DNA from: Hominicoprocola sp037419475 | GTDB lineage: Bacteria > Bacillota > Clostridia > Oscillospirales > Oscillospiraceae | DNA length: 64,000 nucleotides | Assembly: GCA_037419475.1 (NCBI GenBank) | Contig: JAXYYF010000102.1 | Location: 1 to 64,000 of the forward strand | Direction: 5' to 3' | In this document: positions 36,430 through 44,151 of the stretch, one piece after another | Layout of the letters: the number at the start of each line of letters is the position of its first letter | Position numbering within the stretch: position 1 is the first letter of the stretch | Notes under the pieces: generated by a model | Databases searched by the model: none | The model's input: only the letters and a program-made list of their open reading frames with translations | Told to the model about the DNA's origin: nothing | Translations under genes and position numbers: made by a program

Positions 36430-37683
36430 TCACAGGCGGCTTTGCTGCAGTGTGACCTTTTTTCGGAAATCGCCGGGCGTCATCACTTTGAAGCGGAGAA
36501 AATTGCGGTTGAAGGTCTTGACGTTCGCGTAGCCGACCTCCATGGCGATATAGGTCACGGTCTGGTCGGTGGTGAGCAGCAGCTCGGCGGCGCGGTTGAT
36601 GCGGATAAAGTTGAGAAATTCCTCGAAATTCTTTTCGACCTGAAGCATCAGGGCGTGGTTCATCTCGGCGACGGTATAGCCGAACTTTTCGGCGACGGGA
36701 CGCGCGGAGAGCGGCTCGTGGTAGCTGCGGCAGATGTATTCCACCAGCGCGTAGACGCGGCGGTCGCTTTCGATGCGGCACAGGCTTTCGACCTTTTGGT
36801 AGGTCTTGCGGTAGTCGTTGATGCGCACGCCGACGCGCGCAGAGAACACCTTGGAGATGTGCGAGGCATCAACATAGCCGAGCGCAGCGGCGATCTCCTC
36901 AAGCGTCAGGTCGGTATAGAGCAGATAGTCGGCGGTCTTGCCGATGCGCATTTCGTTGAGAAGATCGAAGAAGGAAAGACCGGTCATGCCGCTGATGTAG
37001 CTGCTCAGGCTGCTCTCTGACACGTAAAAAAGGCGCGAGAGCCCCTTGAGCGTCAACTTTTCGCCCGTATGACAGTAGAGATAGCGCAGTATCTCGCTCA
37101 TATCCGGCGCGGAGGGCGCTGCGGCCGCGGGCTCGGGCGGCTGTTCGGCGCGGAAGCGCTCCATGAGGATCACCAGCTCCACGAGCCGGTTGACGATGGC
37201 CAGTGAGCCGAGGACCTTCGGCGGAGCCGCGCCGAGAATAGATTCCAGCCCGACCTCCTCGCGCAGGGAGAGAAAGAATTGCCGCATGCGGCGCGCCTGC
37301 CCCTCATCGCAGTAAAGGGCGGGCTGGCGCTCGATGTGCGTCTGCCAGTCCACCGTGCCGCCGTGCTCGTCGGAAAAGGCGCGGATATAGCGATTGAGCG
37401 TATGGAGATTATAGATGACGAGGTGATATTGCAGCGGCTCATCGACCTCCGTTACCACCGTGATCTGCCAGGGCAGAATGGCGAGGAGCGTATCCGGACG
37501 CAACTCGATGTCGCGACCCTGCACGCGGATGATGCCGTGCCCCTCGCAGATGTAAAGGATGCGGGCCTCCTGATGGATCAGGGGAAAGGTCGGCGCTTCG
37601 ATGATCTCGTTATCAAAGGAGCACAGCTTGCTCCGGTCGAGACGGGAGCGCTCAAAGGACTGCATCGCGGCAAGGTCTTTCAT
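36430..37683 (-). CDS. AraC-family transcriptional regulator with two HTH domains
   Basis: The 417-residue protein has an N-terminal cupin-like sensor region (about residues 20-170, with ARILYICEGHGIIRVQG and TLLAILPWQITVV). Two AraC-type DNA-binding domains follow. The first (about 205-305) reads LTLKGLSRLFYVSESSLSSY then LTLEEIAAALGYVDASHISK and a VGVRINDYRK segment; the second (about 315-417) reads LSARPVAEKFGYTVAEMNHA then QTVTYIAMEVGYANVKTFNR and MTPGDFRKK. Normal AraC regulators carry one such domain. The ATG at 37683 has GAGGTG six bases upstream. It is read towards liv-glnA and may regulate it. Confidence 0.9.
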   Translation of the reverse strand: MKDLAAMQSFERSRLDRSKLCSFDNEIIEAPTFPLIHQEARILYICEGHGIIRVQGRDIELRPDTLLAILPWQITVVTEVDEPLQYHLVIYNLHTLNRYIRAFSDEHGGTVDWQTHIERQPALYCDEGQARRMRQFFLSLREEVGLESILGAAPPKVLGSLAIVNRLVELVILMERFRAEQPPEPAAAAPSAPDMSEILRYLYCHTGEKLTLKGLSRLFYVSESSLSSYISGMTGLSFFDLLNEMRIGKTADYLLYTDLTLEEIAAALGYVDASHISKVFSARVGVRINDYRKTYQKVESLCRIESDRRVYALVEYICRSYHEPLSARPVAEKFGYTVAEMNHALMLQVEKNFEEFLNFIRINRAAELLLTTDQTVTYIAMEVGYANVKTFNRNFLRFKVMTPGDFRKKVTLQQSRL

Positions 37684-37748
37684 ATCGGTCACCTCATTCG
37701 GCCCGCGCCGGACGGCGCGGGGTTGCCTTATGCGTTGTTTCGGTGTAT

Positions 37749-37778
37749 AGTATACCGCAGAGGCGACCCATTTGGCAA
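37749..37778 (-). promoter_or_regulatory. Promoter of the AraC-type regulator gene
   Basis: On the minus strand TTGCCA (37773-37778) and TATACT (37749-37754) are 18 bases apart. The transcript would carry a G+C-rich leader hairpin (CCCGCGCCG with CGGCGCGGG, around 37702-37722). Confidence 0.65.
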
Positions 37779-37885
37779 GTGCCGGAAAGAACGCAGGGAA
37801 GCGGAGCGGCAAAGGGCGCGCCACGCAAATTTGCCGTTAAATACAAGAAAAATAGCTGAAAATGTCCAGCGCGTTTTTCAAAAAT

Positions 37886-37894
37886 TGGTATGCT
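37886..37894 (+). promoter_or_regulatory. Possible extended -10 promoter of the ornithine carbamoyltransferase gene
   Basis: TGG-TATGCT lies about 63 bases before the start codon in AT-rich DNA. No good -35 box is seen. Confidence 0.4.
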
Positions 37895-37957
37895 ATGTAC
37901 AGAACATGAGTCAATTTCCCCCATTGGGGGCGAACTATCTTGAAGGAGGACTATCCC

Positions 37958-38953
37958 ATGCCTGTTAATCTCAAAGGCCGTTCTTTTCTCACGCTGAAGG
38001 ATTTCACCCCCGATGAGATCCGCTATATGCTCAACCTCGCCGCCGATCTGAAGGCGAAGAAGCGCGCCGGCATCCGCGGCAACCTGCTCGCCGGTAAGAA
38101 CATCGTGCTGCTCTTCGAGAAGACCTCCACCCGCACCCGCTGCGCGTTTGAGGTCGCCGCCTATGACGAAGGCGCGCACGTCACGTTCCTCGACTCCAAG
38201 TCCTCCCAGATGGGCAAGAAGGAGACCATGGTCGACACCGCGAAGGTCCTCGGCCGCTTCTTCGACGGCATCGAGTACCGCGGCTACGACCAGAAGGTCG
38301 TCGAGGGTCTCGCCGCCAACGCCGGTGTTCCCGTGTGGAACGGTCTGACCGACGTCGATCATCCCACCCAGGCGCTCGCCGACATCCTCACCCTGATGGA
38401 GAACACCAAGAAGCCCCTCAACAAGTGCAAGCTCGTTTTCTGCGGCGATACCCGCAACAACGTGGCCTACTGCCTGATGTACATCTGCGCCAAGCTCGGC
38501 ATGCACTATGTCGGCTGGGGCCCGAAGGAGCTTGCTCCCGCGGCTGATGTTGTCGAGTATTGCCGCGAGGTCGGCAAGGAGACCGGCGCCGTCGTCGAGT
38601 ACGGTGAGGACAGAGAACTCATCAAGGGCGCCGACGCGCTCTACACCGACATCTGGGCCTCCATGGGCGAAGAGGACAAGATCCCCGAGCGCGTTAAGCT
38701 CCTCACGCCCTACAAGGTCACGGGCGAGGTGCTCAAGGCCACCGAGAACAGCGACTGCATCTTCCTGCACTGCCTGCCCTCTTTCCATGACTTCGACACG
38801 ACCATGGCCGCTTCTCAGAAGGAGCTTGGCTACGATATCCGCGAGGTCACCGACGAGGTATTCCTCTCTCCGAACTCCAAGGTGTTCGATGAGGCGGAGA
38901 ACCGCATGCACACCATCAAGGCCGTCATGGTTGCAACCATCGGCAACGTTTGA
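37958..38953 (+). CDS. argF: Ornithine carbamoyltransferase
   Basis: The enzyme interconverts ornithine plus carbamoyl phosphate with citrulline plus phosphate. The 331-residue protein has the carbamoyl-phosphate motif STRTRCAFE near residue 57, the HPTQALADILTL motif, a GDTRNNV segment and the ornithine-binding FLHCLP motif, whose Cys is conserved. AAGGAGG lies about eight bases before the ATG. Codon bias is strong, which suggests high expression. It stands alone, away from other arginine genes, so a catabolic role (ArcB-like) is as likely as a biosynthetic one. Confidence 0.95.
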   Translation: MPVNLKGRSFLTLKDFTPDEIRYMLNLAADLKAKKRAGIRGNLLAGKNIVLLFEKTSTRTRCAFEVAAYDEGAHVTFLDSKSSQMGKKETMVDTAKVLGRFFDGIEYRGYDQKVVEGLAANAGVPVWNGLTDVDHPTQALADILTLMENTKKPLNKCKLVFCGDTRNNVAYCLMYICAKLGMHYVGWGPKELAPAADVVEYCREVGKETGAVVEYGEDRELIKGADALYTDIWASMGEEDKIPERVKLLTPYKVTGEVLKATENSDCIFLHCLPSFHDFDTTMAASQKELGYDIREVTDEVFLSPNSKVFDEAENRMHTIKAVMVATIGNV

Positions 38954-38998
38954 TCTGAACAACATTGCCTGCGGGCAACGATCTTTTTCTTCACTCAT

Positions 38999-39032
38999 GG
39001 CAAACCCTCCGGCGTGAGCCGGAGGTTTTGCC
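38999..39032 (+). terminator. Terminator-like hairpin after ornithine carbamoyltransferase
   Basis: A 15-bp stem with one mismatch (GGCAAACCCTCCGGC with GCCGGAGGTTTTGCC, GTGA loop). The T-run lies in the 3' arm. A weaker hairpin followed by TCTTTTTCTTC precedes it at about 38965-38990. Confidence 0.6.
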
Positions 39033-39116
39033 GCCGTATAGAGGAAAAGCGACGCGCAGATGGGCCTTGAAAATCGATAAAGGAGCGTCCGGCAAAGAGC
39101 AGGGTGCTCCTTTTGT

Positions 39117-39758
39117 TTATGCATCGAGTATGACAATGGCACGCGCAGGCGCGCCGTCTGCATCCTTGAAGTGCAAGGGAAGTGTAGCATAGAAAAAGGA
39201 CTTGCCTGCAAGAGAGGCGAGATTGCAGAGATTTTCCGTGTTCACAAAGCCGGCACCAAGCAGAGTTTTATGCACAGGATAGTCTGCCGTGTCCATCGGG
39301 TCGATGGAGATGGCGTCGGTGCCGACGCCCTTGAGCGGAAATGCGGCGAGGTATTCCGCGGCCTCAAGCGAAAGCGTGGGGAAGGGAGAAAAATATTCCT
39401 CGCTGCCCCAGTACCGATCCCAGCCGGTATAGAAAAGCAGAAAGTCCGCCGCTTCAATCTCTTCGGCATGGCACTGGAGCCGCGCCTTGGGGATTTCCTG
39501 CCCCGCGAGGTCGGAGCAGTCGAGCACATAGGCCGTGCCGGTGTACTTGTCCGCGGGAAATTGGTCGAGCGTTTTGCCATCGCGCAGCATGTGCGCGGGC
39601 GCGTCCATGTGTGTGCCGGTGTGCGAGCCCATGGTCAGCAGTGTTTCGCGGAAGCCGTGCTGCTCAAAGGTATTTGAGGGCGAGAGCTGTGGCGGATCGG
39701 TCTCGGGATAGACGGGCATGGATCCTTCGATACGGTGGGTCAGGTCAAGAATTTTCAT
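39117..39758 (-). CDS. Cyclase-family metal hydrolase (kynurenine formamidase-like)
   Basis: The 213-residue protein belongs to the cyclase/arylformamidase family. It carries DLTHRIEGSMPVYPETDPP at the start and the metal-binding signature SHTGTHMDAPAHM near residue 45, followed by TGTAYVLDCSD and later TDAISIDPMD. Members hydrolyse N-formyl or cyclic amide compounds; the substrate here is unknown. The start overlaps the mnmG end by 14 bases, so it is read from the same transcript. Confidence 0.85.
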   Translation of the reverse strand: MKILDLTHRIEGSMPVYPETDPPQLSPSNTFEQHGFRETLLTMGSHTGTHMDAPAHMLRDGKTLDQFPADKYTGTAYVLDCSDLAGQEIPKARLQCHAEEIEAADFLLFYTGWDRYWGSEEYFSPFPTLSLEAAEYLAAFPLKGVGTDAISIDPMDTADYPVHKTLLGAGFVNTENLCNLASLAGKSFFYATLPLHFKDADGAPARAIVILDA

Positions 39759-41631
39759 GGCGCTTCTCCTTTTCCAGATAGATCATCAGCGCGGCAAGGT
39801 CGGCAGGTGAGACGCCCGAAATGCGTCCCGCTTGACCGAGTGAGCGGGGACGGATGGCGTCAAGCTTTTCCCGCGCCTCCAAACGCAGGCCTTCGATGCC
39901 CGAATAATCAGTGTCCTCAGGCAATAAGCGGCTCTCCAGACGTGCAAATTCTTCGACCTCGGCCATCTGGCGGCGGATGTAACCTTCGTATTTTACGCTG
40001 ATCTCTACCTGCTCGGCAACATCAGGCGGGCAGGCGGCGCAGCCACCGTCAAAGGCGCGCAGATCGTCGTAGCGCAGCTGCGGACGGCGCAGAAGCGCGA
40101 TGAGCGGACTGCCGTCGGTGATCTCCGCCGTGCCGCGAGAGCGCAGCAGCGCGTTGAGCGGCTCACTCGCAGGGAGCCCTGTGTGCTCAAGACGCTTGAT
40201 CTCGCGCGCGACGGCGGCGTATTTTTCCTCCACAGCAGCAAGGCGCTCGTCTGAAACGAGGCCGATGTCGTGCCCGATTTTAGTCAGCCGCCGGTCGGCG
40301 TTGTCCTGTCGGAGCAAAAGCCGGTACTCGCTGCGGCTGGTCATGATGCGGTAGGGCTCGTTTGTGCCTTTGGTCACAAGGTCGTCGATGAGCGTGCCGA
40401 TGTAGCTCTCTGAGCGGGAGAGGACAAAGGGTGCTTCGCCCATGATTTTCCGCGCGGCGTTCACACCCGCGGCAAAGCCTTGGACTGCGGCCTCCTCATA
40501 GCCGGACGAGCCGTTGAACTGCCCAGCGCCGTACAGTCCGGCGATCTGTTTGCTCTCCAGTGTGGGCTTGAGGGCGGTGGGGTCGATGCAGTCATACTCG
40601 ATGGCATAGGCGGGGCGCATGATCTCCGCGTGCTCCAGGCCGGGAATGGTGTGCACCATCCGCACCTGCACATCCTCCGGCATGGAGGAGGAGAGACCTT
40701 GGATATAGAGTTCCTCAGTGTCAAGACCCATCGGCTCAATGAACAGCTGGTGGCGGGGCTTGTCCGCGAAGCGGACGATCTTCGTCTCGATGCTGGGACA
40801 ATAGCGCGGGCCGACGCCCTCGATCACACCGGAGTAGATGGGGCTTCGGTCAAGGTTTTCGCGGATGATGCGGTGCGTTTCTTCGTTTGTGTAGGTCAGG
40901 TAGCAGACCGCCTGATTGCAGGGTGGGTGCCCGGTCGTGAACGAAAACGGCAGCGGATCGGCATCGCCGTCCTGCCGCTCCATTTTGGAGAAATCAACGC
41001 TGCGCGCGTTGATACGCGGGGGCGTGCCGGTCTTGAAGCGGCGCAGGGGAAGGCCGAGTGTGCGCAGCTGCTCGGCCAGCGGCAGACTTGCGTGCATGCC
41101 GTCGGGGCCGCTCGACTGGATGTACTCGCCTACGATGGTGCGGCCGTCGAGATAGGTGCCGGAGCATAGGATCACGGCTTTGGCCCCGAACACCGCACCT
41201 GTCGCGGTGACGACGGCGCGGACCGCGCCGTTTTCCACGCGCAGCTCCACGATCTCCGCCTGCCGGAGCGTCAGATTCTCCTGCTGTTCAAGGGTATGCT
41301 TCATCACAGCCTGATAGCGGCGGCGGTCGGCCTGCGCGCGCAGCGACCAGACTGCGGGCCCTTTGCCGCGGTTCAGAAGCCGGTACTGAATGCAGGCACG
41401 GTCGGCGGCCTTTGCCATTTCGCCGCCGAGCGCGTCCAGCTCACGCACAAGATGGCCCTTTCCGGTGCCGCCGATGGCGGGGTTGCATGGCATATTGCCA
41501 ACGGCGTCGAGATTGATGGTGAAGCAGACTGTTTTCCGACCGAGCCGCGCGCTGGCAAGTGCGGCTTCGATGCCGGCATGTCCCGCGCCGATGACGGCGA
41601 CATCGTATTCGCCAGCGAAATATTCCTGCAT
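39745..41631 (-). CDS. mnmG: tRNA uridine-5-carboxymethylaminomethyl modification enzyme MnmG
   Basis: MnmG, with MnmE, modifies the wobble uridine of several tRNAs using FAD, NADH and methylene-tetrahydrofolate. The 628-residue length is standard. The FAD-binding motif GAGHAGIEAA is at the N-terminus, followed by NPAIGGTGKGHLVRE, CSGTYLDG, RFKTGTPPR and YCPSIETKI; TSRSEYRLLLRQDNAD precedes the C-terminal MnmE-binding region. The usual neighbours mnmE, jag, yidC and rsmG are absent; the gene lies after a phosphoesterase gene instead. Confidence 0.96.
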   Translation of the reverse strand: MQEYFAGEYDVAVIGAGHAGIEAALASARLGRKTVCFTINLDAVGNMPCNPAIGGTGKGHLVRELDALGGEMAKAADRACIQYRLLNRGKGPAVWSLRAQADRRRYQAVMKHTLEQQENLTLRQAEIVELRVENGAVRAVVTATGAVFGAKAVILCSGTYLDGRTIVGEYIQSSGPDGMHASLPLAEQLRTLGLPLRRFKTGTPPRINARSVDFSKMERQDGDADPLPFSFTTGHPPCNQAVCYLTYTNEETHRIIRENLDRSPIYSGVIEGVGPRYCPSIETKIVRFADKPRHQLFIEPMGLDTEELYIQGLSSSMPEDVQVRMVHTIPGLEHAEIMRPAYAIEYDCIDPTALKPTLESKQIAGLYGAGQFNGSSGYEEAAVQGFAAGVNAARKIMGEAPFVLSRSESYIGTLIDDLVTKGTNEPYRIMTSRSEYRLLLRQDNADRRLTKIGHDIGLVSDERLAAVEEKYAAVAREIKRLEHTGLPASEPLNALLRSRGTAEITDGSPLIALLRRPQLRYDDLRAFDGGCAACPPDVAEQVEISVKYEGYIRRQMAEVEEFARLESRLLPEDTDYSGIEGLRLEAREKLDAIRPRSLGQAGRISGVSPADLAALMIYLEKEKRHENS

Positions 41632-41637
41632 GGATGC

Positions 41638-42510
41638 TTACCCCGCTTTCTGTAAGGTGATGACCGCAGCCTGCGGACGGTTGAAAAGGCGCGGAACAAA
41701 GCGCGGCGAATTGCCGAGCCCGCGCGAAACGAAGACCTCCGCACCCATGCAGCCTTCATCCGTACAGTGGTAAAAGCCGCTGGTGAAGGAGGGAAACAGA
41801 TGGAAGGAAGAATCAATGATGCCATCGGTGAGCGGCAGGCGCCAGATGCCGCCGTGCGCATGGCCGCAGAGCGTCAGGTCCGCGCCGAGGCGGCAGTAGC
41901 CGCCGTTGAAGCGGCTGTTGCGGTGGGCGAGCAGCAGCCAGAATGGGTCGCCGTGTTCAGCATAGACCTCTGCAGCAAGCTGCGCGGGCGTTTTTTGATC
42001 GGCATAGCCGTTCGGATCGTCGATGCCGGATAGAATAAGCGTTCCGCCGCCGCGCGTGAGAGAAACAAATTCGTTGGAAAGAACGATCACGCCGCTCTCG
42101 CGCAGCACCGATTTGAGCGTCTCGACCATGGTGGGGCCGTGCCCCCATTCGTGGTTGCCGGTGACATAGAAGGTCGGCGCAATGGCGCTGAGCGCTGCAC
42201 CGACGGATGCGGCATACGGCAGCGGATCGCTGTCCGCGCGGTCGACAAGGTCGCCGGTGAGAAAGATATAATCCGGTTCTGCATTCCGAACGGCGGCATA
42301 CAGCCACTCGTTGTTCCGCCCGAAGGATTGACTGTGGAGATCGCTGAGCTGTACGATGCGCACGCCGTCGAAGCCCTCAGGCAGACGTGCGGAGGAAAAA
42401 ACAAATTCGTCGGTCACGATGCTCATATTGTCCCACCAGAGGAAGGCGCACAGCGCCGGGACGAGCAGAATGGGGAGAGAGATGCGGTGCTTTTTCTGAT
42501 GCTTTGCCAT
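41638..42510 (-). CDS. Membrane-anchored calcineurin-like metallophosphoesterase
   Basis: The 290-residue protein has a short basic start and one N-terminal signal anchor (ISLPILLVPALCAFLWW), then the metallophosphoesterase motifs QLSDLHSQSFG, LTGDLVDR, VTGNHEWG, LLLAHRN and CGHAHGGIWRLP. These give the two-metal site. It resembles the YkuE/YaeI type that lies outside the membrane. The substrate is unknown. AGGAGC lies five bases before the ATG. It stands six bases upstream of mnmG on the same strand. Confidence 0.9.
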   Translation of the reverse strand: MAKHQKKHRISLPILLVPALCAFLWWDNMSIVTDEFVFSSARLPEGFDGVRIVQLSDLHSQSFGRNNEWLYAAVRNAEPDYIFLTGDLVDRADSDPLPYAASVGAALSAIAPTFYVTGNHEWGHGPTMVETLKSVLRESGVIVLSNEFVSLTRGGGTLILSGIDDPNGYADQKTPAQLAAEVYAEHGDPFWLLLAHRNSRFNGGYCRLGADLTLCGHAHGGIWRLPLTDGIIDSSFHLFPSFTSGFYHCTDEGCMGAEVFVSRGLGNSPRFVPRLFNRPQAAVITLQKAG

Positions 42511-42633
42511 AATTGCTCCTGAATTAAAGATAACCGTATTTTATCACAGTGCGCAAGGAAGAAGCAGAAAAATGGGGAGGCGAGATGCACAAAATAAATT
42601 GATAAATTTTGTGAAAAATGTTTAAATTTACGC

Positions 42634-42662
42634 TTGCGCTCTTGATAAAAACATGGTATGAT
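42634..42662 (+). promoter_or_regulatory. Promoter of a tiny transcription unit
   Basis: TTGCGC (42634-42639) and TATGAT (42657-42662) are exactly 17 bases apart, 39 bases before the first ATG of the mini-gene. Confidence 0.7.
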
Positions 42663-42701
42663 AGCACTGAACTAAAAAAGGAAAGGAGCGTGAGAACTTA
42701 T

Positions 42702-42782
42702 ATGATGTTTGAAAACTTCATGGGCTTTGATGTCGATGATATGATCTTCGGCACGACGGAGCAGATCGTCAGCGAGCGCTGA
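42702..42782 (+). CDS. Possible 26-residue acidic small protein (mini-gene)
   Basis: The frame begins with two ATG codons and encodes 26 residues (MMFENFMGFDVDDMIF then GTTEQIVSER). It has a good promoter upstream, AAAGGAG about 13 bases before the first ATG (16 before the second), and a terminator 15 bases after the stop. The predicted peptide is acidic and partly amphipathic. I recognise no family. The unit is separate from prfB, which has its own promoter beyond a second terminator. It may be a small protein or the coding part of a small regulatory RNA of about 150 bases. Confidence 0.5.
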   Translation: MMFENFMGFDVDDMIFGTTEQIVSER

Positions 42783-42796
42783 GATCAACAGGAGGA

Positions 42797-42823
42797 ACCA
42801 CGCAGAGATGCGTGGGTTTTTTG
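42797..42823 (+). terminator. Intrinsic terminator of the mini-gene
   Basis: CCACGC pairs with GCGTGG around AGAGAT and is followed by GTTTTTTGTTTTT. Confidence 0.8.
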
Positions 42824-42875
42824 TTTTTGCGGGGCGATTCGTGCGCCGTTGACGATAAATGCTCTGATTATTGAG

Positions 42876-42902
42876 AAAATCCGCCGGTTTCGACGGATTT
42901 TT
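42876..42902 (+). terminator. Second terminator-like hairpin before prfB
   Basis: AAAATCCG and CGGATTTTT flank an inner CG/CG pair around GTTT, with one mismatch. It ends two bases before the prfB -35 box and insulates prfB from the mini-gene. Confidence 0.65.
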
Positions 42903-42903
42903 C

Positions 42904-42932
42904 TTGCCTTTCAGGGAAAGACATGATATACT
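42904..42932 (+). promoter_or_regulatory. Promoter of prfB
   Basis: TTGCCT (42904-42909) and TATACT (42927-42932) are 17 bases apart, 36 bases before the start codon. Confidence 0.75.
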
Positions 42933-42968
42933 TTTTCGGCTAATGCAGTATAAAAAGGGGATACCATT

Positions 42969-44093
42969 ATGGCTGTTATCGAATACGATTCCTATAAGCA
43001 AAAGCTGCTCGCCATGGGCGAGACATTTGAAAACCTCTGCAAGGCACTGGATATCGAAAGCTCCAAACACGAGATCGCGCGGCTGGAGGCCGAGGCGCAT
43101 GAGGACGGCTTCTGGAATGACGTTGAGCGTTCTCAGGCCAACCAGATGCGCACCAAGCAGCTGCAAAACAAGGTTCACCGCTTTGAAAAGCTGGTGAGCA
43201 CGCGCGACGATCTGCTTGCGCTCATCGACATGGGAAACGAGATGGACGATTCGAGTCTGCTGCCTGAGCTGGAAGAGGGCTACGCGGAGCTGGAAAAGAA
43301 GATCGAAGAGGTTCGCCTCACAACGCTGCTCTCCGGTGAATACGACAGCTGCAACGCGATCCTGACCTTCCATGCCGGCGCCGGCGGAACGGAGGCGCAG
43401 GACTGGACGCAGATGCTCTACCGCATGTACATGCAGTGGGCGAACAAGCACGGCTTCGAGTTCGAGATGATGGATTATATCGACGGCGAGGAGGCCGGCA
43501 TCAAGAGTGCGACCGTGATGGTCAAGGGCGAGAATGCCTACGGCTATCTCAAGGGTGAAAACGGTGTGCACCGTCTGGTGCGTGTGTCTCCGTTTGACGC
43601 CAACGCCCGCCGCCAGACCAGCTTTGCCGCGCTGGAGGTCATGCCCGAGCTTCCAAACGATATTGAGGTCGATATCCGTCCCGAGGACATTGAAATGCAG
43701 GTCTACCGTTCCTCCGGCGCAGGCGGCCAGCATGTCAATAAGACCAGCTCGGCAGTCCGTCTGATCCATATTCCTACCGGCATTGTCACCGCCTGCCAGA
43801 CGCAGCGATCGCAGTTTCAGAACCGCGACTACGCCATGCAGATGCTCAAATCCAAGCTGATGGAGCTCAAGATCCAGCAGCATGCGGAGAAGATCAGCGA
43901 TCTCAAGGGCGTGCAGCTCAAGATCGAGTGGGGCAGCCAGATCCGCTCCTACGTTTTTATGCCCTACCAGCTGGTCAAGGATACGCGCACGGAGTATGAA
44001 ACGGGCAACATTCAGGCGGTCATGGACGGCGACCTCGACGGATTCATCAACGCCTACCTCACCAAGTCGGCCAACGGCGAACTGAAGAAGTAA
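42969..44093 (+). CDS. prfB: Peptide chain release factor 2
   Basis: RF2 reads UGA and UAA stop codons and triggers peptide release. The 374-residue protein has the SPF stop-recognition motif (VSPFDANARR) and the catalytic GGQ motif (SSGAGGQHVNKTSSAVRL). The frame is continuous from the ATG; the region near codon 27 (LCKALDIESSK), where many prfB genes carry a programmed +1 frameshift at an internal UGA, has an in-frame Asp codon instead. AAGGGG lies about eight bases before the ATG. Confidence 0.96.
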   Translation: MAVIEYDSYKQKLLAMGETFENLCKALDIESSKHEIARLEAEAHEDGFWNDVERSQANQMRTKQLQNKVHRFEKLVSTRDDLLALIDMGNEMDDSSLLPELEEGYAELEKKIEEVRLTTLLSGEYDSCNAILTFHAGAGGTEAQDWTQMLYRMYMQWANKHGFEFEMMDYIDGEEAGIKSATVMVKGENAYGYLKGENGVHRLVRVSPFDANARRQTSFAALEVMPELPNDIEVDIRPEDIEMQVYRSSGAGGQHVNKTSSAVRLIHIPTGIVTACQTQRSQFQNRDYAMQMLKSKLMELKIQQHAEKISDLKGVQLKIEWGSQIRSYVFMPYQLVKDTRTEYETGNIQAVMDGDLDGFINAYLTKSANGELKK

Positions 44094-44101
44094 CAATCAG
44101 G

Positions 44102-44124
44102 TGCTCTGTCCGTCGGACGGAGCA
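44102..44124 (+). terminator. Terminator-like hairpin between prfB and the MATE gene
   Basis: TGCTCTGTCC pairs with GGACGGAGCA (one G-U pair), followed by TCCTTTC. The U-tract is weak, so read-through into the MATE gene is likely. Confidence 0.5.
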
Positions 44125-44151
44125 TCCTTTCATGCACGGAGAAGAGACAAC

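Noticed and set aside
42810..42854. A 14-codon frame starting inside the mini-gene terminator, with GGAGG upstream
   Set aside because: The ATG lies in the hairpin arm and the frame reads through the U-tract; the terminator explains the sequence.
43040..43070. Possible programmed frameshift site in prfB
   Set aside because: There is no in-frame UGA and no slippery CUUUGA; the frame is continuous.
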